This document shows, piece after piece, positions 26,376-35,199 of a stretch of 64,000 nt of DNA. The position numbers and the translations under genes are program-made. Location: assembly GCF_018417635.1 (NCBI RefSeq), contig NZ_CP071007.1, positions 310,001 to 374,000 of the forward strand. The letters run 5' to 3'. The number at the start of each line of letters is the position of its first letter. Positions within the stretch are counted from its first letter, which is position 1. The notes under the pieces were generated by a model. The model searched no databases, was not told where the DNA came from, and saw nothing but the letters and a program-made list of their open reading frames with translations. Source of the stretch: Pseudomonas sp. SORT22 (lineage in GTDB: Bacteria; Pseudomonadota; Gammaproteobacteria; Pseudomonadales; Pseudomonadaceae).

Positions 26376-27467
26376 GTGAGCGAAACTGTCTTGCCCAACG
26401 ATGAACTGAAGGCCCCAGAGGCTCCTGCGCAAACCCCCGTGGAACCTGCCAAACGCTCCGGCAACGGCCTGGCAGTCCTGGCCTTGCTGCTGGGCGCGGC
26501 AGGTGTCGCCGTTGGCGGATGGGGCGTATGGCAGGTTCGCCAGCTCCAGGGTAGCGAGCAGGGCCAGGTGCAGAGCCTGCAGGCCCTGAGCCAGCAAACC
26601 CTGGCCCTGCAACAACGTGAACAGCAGATGTCTGCGCAGCTGGCCGGCTTGCCGCCCGCATCCGAGCTTGAAGATCGCCGGCGCCTGGTGGCGCAGTTGC
26701 AAGGCGATCAGCAACGCTTGAGCCAGCGTCTGGAAACCATCCTCGGCGCCAGCCGCAAGGACTGGCGCCTGGCCGAGGCCGAGCACCTGCTGCGCCTGGC
26801 CAGCCTGCGCCTGTCTGCCTTGCAGGACATCGCCAGTGCGCGCGAGCTGGTCAAGGGCGCCGATGAAATCCTTCGTGAACAGAGCGACCCCGGTTCGTTT
26901 GCCGCCCGTGAGCAACTGGCCAAGAGCCTGGCGACCCTCAACAGCGTCCAGCAGCCCGACCGCACCGGCCTCTTCCTCAAGCTGGCGGCCCAGCGCGAGC
27001 AGGTGTTGCAGCTCAGTGCGCAATCGCCGGAATTCACCAGCAATGCCGATGCGCTGGGTGCCTTGACCGCCGACGGCGATGGCGCCAGCCGCTGGTCGCA
27101 GTGGTGGGCAGAGCTGTCGAAGTACTTCCAGATCGATTTCGATGCTGACGACAATATTCGTCCGTTACTATCCGGGCAGTCACTCAACCAGCTGCGCCTG
27201 GCTCTGAGCCTGACCATCGAACAAGCCCAGTGGGCGGCGCTCAACGGCGAGGCCAAGGTTTATACCCAGGCCCTGGACGACGCCCGCAGCGTACTGCTGG
27301 CCAACTTCAACCCGGACAACCCGCAGAGCCAGGCGATGCTTGCCGCCCTCAACGAACTGGCCGAGCAGCCGGTCACCGTGCTGGTGCCGGACCTGGCCGA
27401 CAGCATCAGTGCCGTGCAGGCCTACCTTGAGCGCCGGCATCAGCCAGTCGAGGGGGCCAAGCCATGA
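26376..27467 (+). CDS. hemX: HemX-like inner-membrane protein
   Basis: About 363 residues. A cytoplasmic Pro-rich tail is followed by one membrane segment (about 29-50, LAVLALLLGAAGVAVGGWGV) and a large periplasmic coiled-coil domain (GEQGQVQSLQALSQQTLALQ onwards). HemX accompanies hemCD in gammaproteobacteria but is not the enterobacterial SAM methyltransferase; its role is unclear. The GTG at 26376 with AAGGA eight bases upstream is preferred over a TTG at 26343. It overlaps hemY by four bases. Confidence 0.9.
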   Translation: MSETVLPNDELKAPEAPAQTPVEPAKRSGNGLAVLALLLGAAGVAVGGWGVWQVRQLQGSEQGQVQSLQALSQQTLALQQREQQMSAQLAGLPPASELEDRRRLVAQLQGDQQRLSQRLETILGASRKDWRLAEAEHLLRLASLRLSALQDIASARELVKGADEILREQSDPGSFAAREQLAKSLATLNSVQQPDRTGLFLKLAAQREQVLQLSAQSPEFTSNADALGALTADGDGASRWSQWWAELSKYFQIDFDADDNIRPLLSGQSLNQLRLALSLTIEQAQWAALNGEAKVYTQALDDARSVLLANFNPDNPQSQAMLAALNELAEQPVTVLVPDLADSISAVQAYLERRHQPVEGAKP

Positions 27468-28702
27468 AGCGCGTCTACCTGCTGGCGGTGGTGGCCATTG
27501 CCGTGGCAGCCGCGCTCGGCATCGCGATCGCCAAGCACAGCGGTTATGTGCTGATTTCCTACGGCAGCTTTCGCTATCAATCGGGCCTGTGGGCAGCGCT
27601 CGCAGCCTTGGCCGGGATCATCCTGGCGCTGTTGCTGGTGCGCTACCTGGTGGGCCTGGTGCTGACCTCCGGCGGGGTGGTCAACCCCTGGTCGCGGCGT
27701 AACCGCAGCCGTCGTACCCAGCTGGCGATCGAGCAGGGCCAACTGGATCTCGCCGAGGGTCGCTGGGCCAGTGCCCAGCGCCACCTGCACCGCGCTGCCG
27801 AAGCCGAGCGTCAACCGCTGCTGTACTACCTCGGCGCTGCGCGTGCCGCCAACGAGCTGGGCCGCAGCGAAGACAGCGACAACCTCCTGGAGCGGGCACT
27901 GGAGCGCCAGCCCGAAGCGGAACTGGCCATTGCCCTGAGTCATGCCCAGTTGCAGATGGACCGCGGCGACAGCGACGCTGCCCTGGTAACCCTGCAGGCC
28001 ATGCAGGAGCGTCATCCGCATAACGTTCAGGTGCTGCGCCTGTTGCAACGCCTGTACCGCGAGCGTGGCGACTGGTCGGCACTGATCCGCCTGCTGCCCG
28101 ACCTGCGCAAGGATAAAGTGCTGCCGGCAGCGGAGCTGACCGAGCTTGAGCGTCGCGCCTGGGGCGAGAACCTCAACCTGGCGGCCAGCCGCGAAGGCGA
28201 TGAGCAAACCGCCCGGCAATCCCTTGAGCGCGCCTGGCAGCAGCTCACTGCTGCGCAGCGCCAGGAGCCTCAGCTGGTGCTGGCCTATGCCGAGCAACTG
28301 CGCCAGCTGGGCGCCGAAAGCGAAGCCGAGCAAGCCCTGCGCGCCGCCCTCAAGCGCCAGTACGAAAGTCACCTGGCGCGCTTGTACGGGCTGGTGCGCG
28401 GCAGTGACCTGGCGCGCCAGCTGCAAACTGCCGAAGGCTGGCTCAAGGACCATCCCGACGACCCCAGCCTGCTGCTGACCCTGGGCCGTTTGAGCCTGCA
28501 GAACCGCCTGTGGGGCAAGGCACGGGATTACCTGGAAAGCAGCCTGCGCGTGCAGCGCAATCCTGAAGCCTGTGCAGAACTTGCGCGCTTGCTCGCTGGC
28601 CTGGGCGATACCGAGCGCAGCAACCAGCTGTTCCAGGAAGGCCTGGGCATGCTTGATCAGCGTCTGCTGGCATTGCCGCTGCCAGAGGCCGTGCGAGCTT
28701 GA
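27464..28702 (+). CDS. hemY: HemY-type TPR membrane protein
   Basis: A 412-residue protein with two N-terminal membrane helices (about 3-25 and 38-62) and tetratricopeptide repeats (about 85-400). The name is shared with, but the protein is unrelated to, the Bacillus protoporphyrinogen oxidase HemY. It is thought to assist heme-pathway enzymes in proteobacteria. It is co-translated with hemX (ATGA overlap). A 14-bp hairpin starts just after its stop codon. Confidence 0.92.
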   Translation: MKRVYLLAVVAIAVAAALGIAIAKHSGYVLISYGSFRYQSGLWAALAALAGIILALLLVRYLVGLVLTSGGVVNPWSRRNRSRRTQLAIEQGQLDLAEGRWASAQRHLHRAAEAERQPLLYYLGAARAANELGRSEDSDNLLERALERQPEAELAIALSHAQLQMDRGDSDAALVTLQAMQERHPHNVQVLRLLQRLYRERGDWSALIRLLPDLRKDKVLPAAELTELERRAWGENLNLAASREGDEQTARQSLERAWQQLTAAQRQEPQLVLAYAEQLRQLGAESEAEQALRAALKRQYESHLARLYGLVRGSDLARQLQTAEGWLKDHPDDPSLLLTLGRLSLQNRLWGKARDYLESSLRVQRNPEACAELARLLAGLGDTERSNQLFQEGLGMLDQRLLALPLPEAVRA

Positions 28703-28743
28703 GCTACCCATGGGCGCGCGAAAAAACGCGTGCCCATGGGCTC
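28701..28743. terminator. Hairpin just after hemY stop (no U tract)
   Basis: CCCATGGGC-G-CGCG (28707-28720) pairs with CGCG-T-GCCCATGGG (28727-28740) around a loop of six A residues, extended by GAGC/GCTC. No T-run follows, so it is either a Rho-independent-like mRNA stabiliser or a bidirectional pause, not a textbook terminator. Confidence 0.5.
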
Positions 28744-28918
28744 GAACAAATCTCCTGCTTTAGCCGGTAATTTTTCCTTCAGATGCCCAGCTATCTTTCT
28801 TGCTTAGTTCGGGATACTTCCCTTGTCGTTCAGGGACTTGTCCCGGCTGTCTTGCCTTGATACAAGCCGCGCCTTTCCTCTACCGTTGTCGCCTGTCCAT
28901 CGCGCTCCTGGATTCGCC

Positions 28919-29440
28919 ATGTCGTTGGCCCGCTTGCGTTCACTGTTCTTCCCGGCGTTGCTGGCATCGGTACTGGTCCAGGCTGCCGCCTATTACCTGG
29001 AATTCGGCATGGGCCTGGTGCCTTGCCCGCTGTGCTACAGCCAACGTTTGTTTTTGGGCGCCTTTGCTCTGGTTTGCCTGTGCGCGGTAGTGCATTCCCC
29101 AGGGCGTCTGGGCACCCGCATCTATGCCGCGCTGGCGTTGTTCTTCGCCACCGGCGGGGCACTGTTGGCCGCCCGGCATGTCTGGCTGCAAGGCAATCCG
29201 GCGCTCTCGAGCATCGAATGCGAACCGGCTTTTGACTATGTCCTCGAAAGCATGCCTATGCTTCAGGTCGTCAAGGCAATGATCATCGGCAGCCCGGATT
29301 GCGTGCCAATCACCTGGAGTTTCCTCGACCTGACCATCCCTGAGTGGAGCCTTTTGTCGTTCGTCTTGCTGGCAACCCTGCCGACCTGTCGCCTGCTCGG
29401 GCGCACCCGCCCACTGTTCAGTCGCTCGGTAAAAAACTGA
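28919..29440 (+). CDS. dsbB: DsbB-type disulfide bond formation protein
   Basis: A 173-residue inner-membrane protein with four predicted helices. The CPLC pair is Cys36/Cys39 in [10 protein letters not shown]. The second periplasmic pair is Cys101 ([11 protein letters not shown]) and Cys128 ([10 protein letters not shown]), the arrangement used by DsbB to pass electrons from DsbA to quinone. The region after hemY and before algQ fits the P. aeruginosa dsbH position. The start at 28919 follows the family N-terminus, and an extension of 32 codons upstream is rejected. Confidence 0.9.
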   Translation: MSLARLRSLFFPALLASVLVQAAAYYLEFGMGLVPCPLCYSQRLFLGAFALVCLCAVVHSPGRLGTRIYAALALFFATGGALLAARHVWLQGNPALSSIECEPAFDYVLESMPMLQVVKAMIIGSPDCVPITWSFLDLTIPEWSLLSFVLLATLPTCRLLGRTRPLFSRSVKN

Positions 29441-29667
29441 GGCGAAGTTTTTCACTGTGCAAGCGACCGGCGGCAAAGGATGGGCGGATTAAACACTTGT
29501 ATGAACTTTGTCGCGTGCGTACCTTGAAGGCTAGGGCGCACGGGAATAATCTCCCTGCACGCATACCGAAAACACAGCTGCTCGATGCCGCTCTGCTGAC
29601 TTCACCTTTGCTCTGCACATTTGCGGCGCGGGGGCAGGGGGCATTACCCAGAAGGGAAGAGATCGCC

Positions 29668-30138
29668 ATGCTAGATAGTTGTCAGAATGCTCAGGAACGC
29701 TGGGGTGGGGTCCATAAACTCATTGACCGCTGGTTGGATGAGCGTGCAGAGCTGGTGACGGCTTTCCGCGAGCTGCGTGATGCCAAACCGGCCTTTGCCG
29801 ACAAGGACAAGAGCCGGGACTTCTGTGCGGTACTGGTCGACTACGTGTCAGCCTGGCATTTCGAAGTGAGCGAGCAACTGGTCAGCGAAGCCAAGGCGTT
29901 TGGCGATACTCGCGGGCTCGAGCTGGCCAAGCAGATCAGCCCGCGCATTGATGCAATTACCGAAATCGCGTCGGCCTTCAACGATCATTGCGACAAGGGC
30001 GACTGCAATGACTCTGAGCGCTTCGCGAAAAAGCTTCGCGAGCTGGGCAGTTTGCTGCACGAACGTTTCGAACTCGAAGACTGCCTGATCGAAGTGCTGC
30101 ACACCGCGCACAGCGAAGAAGGCGCAGTCCAGGCTTGA
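29668..30138 (+). CDS. algQ: Anti-sigma-70 factor AlgQ/Rsd
   Basis: A 156-residue Rsd/AlgQ family protein, recognised by [19 protein letters not shown] and [20 protein letters not shown]. Rsd sequesters RpoD sigma-70 region 4 in stationary phase; AlgQ also influences alginate production. The start at 29668 lies within a longer open frame and matches the family. Its stop codon sits in a hairpin shared with the convergent FKBP gene. Confidence 0.93.
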   Translation: MLDSCQNAQERWGGVHKLIDRWLDERAELVTAFRELRDAKPAFADKDKSRDFCAVLVDYVSAWHFEVSEQLVSEAKAFGDTRGLELAKQISPRIDAITEIASAFNDHCDKGDCNDSERFAKKLRELGSLLHERFELEDCLIEVLHTAHSEEGAVQA

Positions 30139-30156
30139 GGGTGCTGCCGACCCTCA
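30136..30156. terminator. Hairpin containing both stop codons of convergent genes
   Basis: TGAGGGT (30136-30142) and ACCCTCA (30150-30156) form a seven-bp stem around GCTGCCG. Its ends are the TGA of algQ on the plus strand and the TGA of the FKBP gene on the minus strand. There is no U tract. Confidence 0.5.
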
Positions 30157-30819
30157 GTCGGCAACCCCAAGCAACTCGATCTCGAACACCAGCGGCGTAT
30201 AGGGCGCAATCAGGTCGCCCGCGCCTTCGGCACCGTAGGCCTGCGCCGAAGGAATCACCAGCCGCCATTTCGACCCGCTCGCCATCTGTGGCAATGCCAC
30301 TTGCCAGCCCTCGATCACACTGTCCAGATTGAACCATTGCGGCTGCTGGTTCTGATCGAACACCGTGCCATCCGGCAACTTGCCAACATAGCGAACCTGG
30401 ACTTTGCCGCCGGCTTTTGGCTTGCTGCCAGTACCGGCCTGCAACTCGCTCACGAGTATCCCTTCAGCCAGTTCACGCACTCCGGCCCGGGCCCGTTCAG
30501 TGGCCAGGAATCGTTTTTCCGCGCTCAGCAATTGTTCGCTTTGTGCTTGAACTGCAGCTTGGTTGGCCTGGGCATCATGTTCGCTGAGTATTGCCGCCAT
30601 GCGTTCTTGGCTCAGGGCCAATGGCTTGTTCTGATAAGCCTGGCGCAAGCCATCGATCAAGGCATCGAGTTGCAGGCCGGGAACTTCCGTGCGCAGGCGC
30701 TCGCCCAGGCTGGCACCCAGGCTGTAAGCCAGGTCATGGTCGCTGGCGGGTTTAGTATCAGGCGCTGCAATTAACGCTGTTGGCAACAGCAACAGGGTAA
30801 GGACTAGATAACGCGGCAC
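30154..30819 (-). CDS. FKBP-type peptidyl-prolyl isomerase, exported
   Basis: A 221-residue protein of the FklB/Mip class. A signal peptide (residues 1-18, ending LLPTALIAAP) is followed by a helical dimerisation region (YSLGASLGERLRTEVPGL) and a C-terminal FKBP domain (about 110-220, VQVRYVGKLPDGTVFDQNQQP, VIEGWQVALPQMASGSKWRL, AYGAEG). Expected in the periplasm, possibly a chaperone for outer-membrane proteins. It converges with algQ, the two stop codons lying in one hairpin. Confidence 0.92.
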   Translation of the reverse strand: MPRYLVLTLLLLPTALIAAPDTKPASDHDLAYSLGASLGERLRTEVPGLQLDALIDGLRQAYQNKPLALSQERMAAILSEHDAQANQAAVQAQSEQLLSAEKRFLATERARAGVRELAEGILVSELQAGTGSKPKAGGKVQVRYVGKLPDGTVFDQNQQPQWFNLDSVIEGWQVALPQMASGSKWRLVIPSAQAYGAEGAGDLIAPYTPLVFEIELLGVAD

Positions 30820-31045
30820 AGGCTCGCTCCTGCTTCAGAGGAAATAAAGTATGCCAGCCTTCGCTCGTCACTTCGTGTAAATATCAGCAACACTTTGTGC
30901 AGCATCTACACTTGTTTCCAGCTGCAGCGATAACAACTTTGCCCAGGCATGCAACGCGGCGCATTTAATACTGTCAACATGCCCTAGCGGCGGTAGCAGC
31001 AGAAGCATAGTATGAGCCGCAATCTCGTCAGCCAGGAGGTAAACC

Positions 31046-32110
31046 ATGTCGGCCAATAAGAAGCCAGTAAGTACGCCGTTGCACCTGCTCCAGCAACTCT
31101 CGGGCAGCCTGCTCGATCATTTGGAAAATGCCTGCTCGCAAGCGCTGGCTGATGCTGAAAAACTACTCGCCAAGTTGGAAAAACAACGTGGCAAGGCCCA
31201 GGAAAAACTGCACAAGTCGCGGCTGAAACTGCAGGACGCTGCCAAGGCTGGCAAAGCCAAGGCGCAGAAAAAAGCCAAGGACGGGGTGAGTGAACTGGAA
31301 GGTTTGCTCGACTCGCTGAAAGACCGCCAAACGCAAACCCGCACCTACATCCTGCAGCTCAAGCGTGACGCTCAGGAAAGCCTGAAACTGGCCCAGGGCG
31401 TTGGCAAGGTCAAGGAAGCTGCCGCCAAGGCATTGAGCGTGCGTTCGGCCAAACCTGCTGTTGCAGCAGCAAAACCTGCCGCCAAAGCACCGGCCAAACC
31501 TGCGGCGAAAACCGCAGCAGCCAAACCCGCAACCAAGCCAGCGGCTAAACCTGTGGCCAAAGCGCCAGCCAAGCCAGCGGCGAAAACCGCAGCGGCTAAA
31601 CCTGCCGCCAAGCCAGCGGCCAAACCAGCAGCGGCGAAAGCACCTGCCAAGCCTGCAGCAAAAACTGCAGCAGCCAAGCCTGCCGCCGCTAAAGCCCCGG
31701 CTAAACCTGCGGCAAAAACCGCAGCTGCCAAGCCAGCAGCCAAACCTGCGGCTAAAGCGCCAGCCAAGCCAGCGGCTAAAACCGCAGCGGCCAAGCCTGC
31801 CGCCAAGCCAGCGGCCAAACCAGCAGCGGCGAAAGCACCTGCCAAGCCTGCAGCCAAACCAGCAGCGGCAAAACCTGCAGCCAAGCCGGCCGCTAAACCT
31901 GCCGCAGCTAAAGCGCCGGCCAAACCCGTTGCCAAACCGGCAGCCGCTAAACCTGCAGCCAGGCCAGCCGCTGCCAAGCCAGCTCAGCCTGTAGCTGCCA
32001 AGCCAGCTACTCCAGCAGCGCCTGCAGCACCCGCTGCTTCTGCACCGGCAACCACTGCGCCAGCAGCTTCGGTAGCATCGACCACTCAGACCCCGTCTTC
32101 GGCGTCCTGA
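31046..32110 (+). CDS. algP: Histone H1-like regulator AlgP
   Basis: A 354-residue protein. The first 115 residues form a coiled-coil domain (GSLLDHLENACSQALADAEKLL). From about residue 135 onward the protein is an array of Lys-Pro-Ala-Ala units (AKPAAKAPAKPAAK) ending in an Ala/Pro/Ser tail. AlgP (AlgR3) resembles eukaryotic histone H1 and affects algD transcription in P. aeruginosa. AGGAGG precedes the start. The last 25 bases overlap the convergent TIGR02444 gene. Confidence 0.94.
   Translation: MSANKKPVSTPLHLLQQLSGSLLDHLENACSQALADAEKLLAKLEKQRGKAQEKLHKSRLKLQDAAKAGKAKAQKKAKDGVSELEGLLDSLKDRQTQTRTYILQLKRDAQESLKLAQGVGKVKEAAAKALSVRSAKPAVAAAKPAAKAPAKPAAKTAAAKPATKPAAKPVAKAPAKPAAKTAAAKPAAKPAAKPAAAKAPAKPAAKTAAAKPAAAKAPAKPAAKTAAAKPAAKPAAKAPAKPAAKTAAAKPAAKPAAKPAAAKAPAKPAAKPAAAKPAAKPAAKPAAAKAPAKPVAKPAAAKPAARPAAAKPAQPVAAKPATPAAPAAPAASAPATTAPAASVASTTQTPSSAS
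31450..32030 (+). repeat. KPAA-coding imperfect tandem repeat of algP
   Basis: About 580 bp of 9-, 12- and 15-base imperfect repeats built on GCCAAGCCAGCGGC and AAACCTGCAGCC encode Lys-Pro-Ala-Ala units. The same tract leaves long open frames on the opposite strand (Ala/Gly-rich) and in the second frame, which are repeat artefacts. Such tracts expand and contract by slippage or recombination. Confidence 0.9.
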
Positions 32111-32568
32111 GTCGTCAGCATCACGGCGCGCAGCCTTTGCAGCGCGTCGTGATGCGCACCGGCGCCTTCGGGTGCCAGCCAGCCTATCCAGTCCACTTCG
32201 GCTTCGGGCGTTGCTGCCCAGTCTTTGCAGGCCGTCTCCAGGCGCTCCAGCAGGATGCGTTCTGCCGCTAACTCCAGGCCTTTTACCTGCTCGCGCAATA
32301 CCGCCAGTTGCGCATCCTTGGCTGCTTCGTCACGCCAGGACTGGCGCAGGGCGCGCAACGGTTTCACCACCTCGGTTTGCCACGCCTCGGCGAGTTCCTT
32401 GAGTTGTTTAACCCGTTGTTCGTTCGCTGCGATACCGCGTGCGCCGAGCCACACGCCGCACAGCAGCAGGCAGACGTCGCCACCCCGGGCCTGCCATTGC
32501 AGGCAGGCGGCTTCTACGCCCGGTCGAGCGTAGAGCTTCAGGGCAAAATTCCACAGGTCGGTGTGCAT
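32086..32568 (-). CDS. TIGR02444 family protein
   Basis: A 160-residue protein matching the uncharacterised TIGR02444 family: DLWNFALKLYARPGVEAACL at the start and a coiled-coil centre (VLREQVKGLELAAERILLER). No function known. Its start is divergent from the ABC-F gene 50 bp away, and its 3' end overlaps algP by 25 bp. Confidence 0.85.
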   Translation of the reverse strand: MHTDLWNFALKLYARPGVEAACLQWQARGGDVCLLLCGVWLGARGIAANEQRVKQLKELAEAWQTEVVKPLRALRQSWRDEAAKDAQLAVLREQVKGLELAAERILLERLETACKDWAATPEAEVDWIGWLAPEGAGAHHDALQRLRAVMLTTQDAEDGV

Positions 32569-32618
32569 GGTCCCACTCGCGCCAGTTGCCGACGAAGCTG
32601 GTAGACTCCGCGGCCATT

Positions 32619-34529
32619 ATGATCAGACTATCGAACCTCACTTTACAGCGTGGTCCACAGCGCCTGCTAGAAGGCGCCGAGATGACCCTGCACGCCGGCC
32701 AGAAAGCCGGCCTGATCGGTGCCAACGGCGCCGGTAAATCCAGCCTGTTCGCCTTGCTGCGCGGTGAGCTGACGCCCGACTCCGGCGACTGCCAGCTGCC
32801 TGGCGACTGGCGCATCGCGCACATGCGCCAGGAGGTCGACACCCTCGAGCGCCTGGCGGTCGACTATGTGCTCGACGGCGATGCCCGCCTGCGCAAGGTC
32901 CAGGCCGACCTGGCTGCGGCCGAAGCTGCCCACGACGGCACTGCACTGGCACGCCTGCATATCGAGCTCGACAGCGCCGACGGTTATACCGCCGATGCGC
33001 GGGCGCGCAAGCTGCTGGCAGGCCTGGGGTTTACCAACGAGCAGATGGACCGTCAGGTCGGCGACTTCTCTGGTGGCTGGCGGATGCGCCTGAACCTGGC
33101 CCAGGCCCTGATGTGCCCGTCCGACCTGTTGCTGCTCGACGAACCGACCAACCACCTGGATCTGGACGCCATCCTCTGGCTCGAAGACTGGCTCAAGGGC
33201 TATCCGGGCACGCTGCTGCTGATCTCCCACGACCGTGACTTCCTCGATGCCGTGGTCGATCACGTCGCCCATGTCGAGCAGTGCAAGCTGACCCTCTACC
33301 GTGGTGGCTACACCGCGTTCGAGCGCACCCGTGCCGAACGCCTGGCGCAGCAGCAGCAAGCCTACGAGAAGCAGCAGGCGCAGCGCGCGCACATGGAAAA
33401 GTACATCGCCCGGTTCAAGGCCCAGGCCACCAAGGCCCGTCAGGCGCAGAGCCGGATCAAGGCCCTGGAGCGCATGGAGGAGCTGTCGGCGGCGCATGTC
33501 GATTCGCCGTTCGACTTCGTTTTCCGCGAGTCGGAGAAAATCTCCAGCCCGCTGCTCGACCTGTCCGAAGCCCGCCTGGGCTATGGCGACAAGACCATCC
33601 TCGAGAAGGTCAAGTTGCAGCTCACCCCGGGGGCGCGGATCGGCCTGCTCGGTCCCAACGGCGCGGGCAAGTCGACCCTGATCAAGAACCTCGCCGGCGA
33701 ACTGGAGCCGCTCAGCGGGCGCCTGGTACGCGGCGAGAACCTCTCGGTTGGCTACTTCGCCCAGCACCAGCTCGACTCGCTGGACAACAAGGCCAGCCCG
33801 TTGCTGCACCTGCAGCGCCTGGCGCCGACCGAGCGCGAGCAGACCTTGCGTGACTTCCTGGGTGGATTCGATTTCCGCGGCGCGCGCATCGACGAGCCGG
33901 TGGTGAATTTCTCCGGCGGCGAAAAAGCCCGCCTGGCCCTGGCCCTGATCGCCTGGGAGCGGCCGAACCTGTTGCTGCTCGACGAACCGACCAACCACCT
34001 GGACCTGGAAATGCGCCTGGCGCTGACCATGGCCCTGCAGGAGTTCAGTGGTGCGGTGTTGGTGGTCTCTCACGACCGTCACTTGCTCAAGAGCACCACC
34101 GATGACTTCCTGCTGGTCGCCGACGGCAAGGTCGAGACCTTCGACGGTGACCTGGACGACTACACCCGCTGGCTGGTCGAGTACCGTCAACGCAATGCCC
34201 CGGTCAGCACTGCGCCGGTCAATGCCGACAAGACCGACAAAAAGGCCCAGCGCCAGGCCGCTGCCGCCCTGCGTCAGCAACTGGCACCGCACAAGCGTGA
34301 AGCCGACAAGCTCGAACGCGAGCTGGGCATCGTGCATGAGCAACTGGCCAAGGTTGATGCCAGCCTGGCTGACAGCGCCCTGTATGAAGCCGCGCGCAAG
34401 GACGAGTTGCGAGAGCTGTTGGCCCAGCAGGCCAAGCTCAAGGTTCGTGAAGGGGAGCTCGAGGAAGCCTGGATGGCCGCCCTGGAGACCCTCGAGGGCA
34501 TGCAGGCGGAGCTGGAGGCGTTGTCCTGA
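32619..34529 (+). CDS. ABC-F family ATPase (YheS-like)
   Basis: A 636-residue protein with two ABC ATPase domains in one chain and no membrane segments. Domain 1 has Walker A GANGAGKSSL and signature FSGGWRMRLNLAQAL with LLLLDEPTNHLDLD. Domain 2 has GPNGAGKSTL, FSGGEKARLALALI and the same Walker B. The linker region (AYEKQQAQRAHMEKYIARFK) is the P-site tRNA interaction motif, and a coiled-coil C-terminus follows. ABC-F proteins act on the ribosome; the lineage resembles E. coli YheS. The ATG at 32619 precedes MIRLSNLTLQR; its stop overlaps the MscS gene (TGATG). Confidence 0.92.
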   Translation: MIRLSNLTLQRGPQRLLEGAEMTLHAGQKAGLIGANGAGKSSLFALLRGELTPDSGDCQLPGDWRIAHMRQEVDTLERLAVDYVLDGDARLRKVQADLAAAEAAHDGTALARLHIELDSADGYTADARARKLLAGLGFTNEQMDRQVGDFSGGWRMRLNLAQALMCPSDLLLLDEPTNHLDLDAILWLEDWLKGYPGTLLLISHDRDFLDAVVDHVAHVEQCKLTLYRGGYTAFERTRAERLAQQQQAYEKQQAQRAHMEKYIARFKAQATKARQAQSRIKALERMEELSAAHVDSPFDFVFRESEKISSPLLDLSEARLGYGDKTILEKVKLQLTPGARIGLLGPNGAGKSTLIKNLAGELEPLSGRLVRGENLSVGYFAQHQLDSLDNKASPLLHLQRLAPTEREQTLRDFLGGFDFRGARIDEPVVNFSGGEKARLALALIAWERPNLLLLDEPTNHLDLEMRLALTMALQEFSGAVLVVSHDRHLLKSTTDDFLLVADGKVETFDGDLDDYTRWLVEYRQRNAPVSTAPVNADKTDKKAQRQAAAALRQQLAPHKREADKLERELGIVHEQLAKVDASLADSALYEAARKDELRELLAQQAKLKVREGELEEAWMAALETLEGMQAELEALS

Positions 34530-35116
34530 TGGAATCCTTGCAGTTGCCATTGCCGGTGGAATGGATCGCTCCGTTCTGGCTGGGTTTGCAGATCCTGCTG
34601 ATACTTTCGGCGGCGTTCATCCTGCAGCGCGTGGTTGCCCGTTGCCTCAAGCGCCTGGGCGAGCGCTACCCGTTGCCACCGGAGCTGCTGATGCCGCTGC
34701 GTGGTGGCCTGCGCTGGCTGATCATGGGCAGTGCGCTGATCTTCGTGCTCGAGCGCCTGGGGGTTTCCGCCACGGTGCTGTGGACCGCACTGTCCGGGTT
34801 CGTGGCGGTTGCCGCAGTGGCGTTCTTCGCCATGTGGAGCGTGCTGTCGAACCTGCTGTGCGCGGTGCTGATCTTTACCGTCGGGCCGTTTCGCATCGGC
34901 GATGTGGTGGAACTGGTGGAAACCATCGACAAGCCGGGCGTCAAAGGCCGGGTGGTGGCCATCAACCTGTTGTTCACCACCTTGATCGAACTGCCGGAAG
35001 CGGGCGGTGCGCTGGTGCAAGTGCCCAACAGCCAGTTCTTCCAGAAATCGGTGCGGCGCTGGCGCGGTGCCGAAGTGCTGCCGCTGGTGAGCGAGAGCAA
35101 AACCCCGGGCAATTGA
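34529..35116 (+). CDS. Minimal MscS-type mechanosensitive channel protein
   Basis: A 195-residue MscS-family protein with three hydrophobic helices. The pore-lining TM3 (ALSGFVAVAAVAFFAMWSVLSNLLCAV) leads into the beta domain (FRIGDVVELVETIDKPGVKGR). The C-terminal alpha/beta cage of full-length MscS is absent, which makes this a truncated architecture, about two thirds of the E. coli length. Translationally coupled to the ABC-F gene by a one-base overlap (TGATG). Confidence 0.85.
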   Translation: MESLQLPLPVEWIAPFWLGLQILLILSAAFILQRVVARCLKRLGERYPLPPELLMPLRGGLRWLIMGSALIFVLERLGVSATVLWTALSGFVAVAAVAFFAMWSVLSNLLCAVLIFTVGPFRIGDVVELVETIDKPGVKGRVVAINLLFTTLIELPEAGGALVQVPNSQFFQKSVRRWRGAEVLPLVSESKTPGN

Positions 35117-35125
35117 TCGATCGCA

Positions 35126-35150
35126 GAAAAAAATCGTGGTGATTTTTTCG
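35126..35150. terminator. Possible AT-rich hairpin terminator
   Basis: AAAAAATC (35127-35134) pairs with GATTTTTT (35141-35148) around GTGGT. The stem is AT-rich and weak, but its position just after the MscS gene and the T-tract suggest a terminator. Confidence 0.4.
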
Positions 35151-35199
35151 CCACGGCACTAGCTTAGAGGTTTGTAACAAGTTAGTGCCGAGGTGCGCG

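Noticed and set aside
29500..29535. GAACTT upstream of algQ as an AlgU promoter
   Set aside because: No TCTGA-like -10 at 16-17 bp; the nearest downstream bases TGAAG do not fit.
30868..31056. 62-codon minus-strand open frame before algP
   Set aside because: It overlaps the algP promoter and ribosome binding site and has no recognisable product.
31372..31977. Ala/Gly-rich open frame on the minus strand in the algP repeats
   Set aside because: It results from the repeat composition on the complement and has no ribosome binding site or family resemblance.
32667..34550. 627-codon minus-strand open frame opposite the ABC-F gene
   Set aside because: Both ABC motifs on the plus strand are intact, and the antisense frame is a GC-bias shadow.
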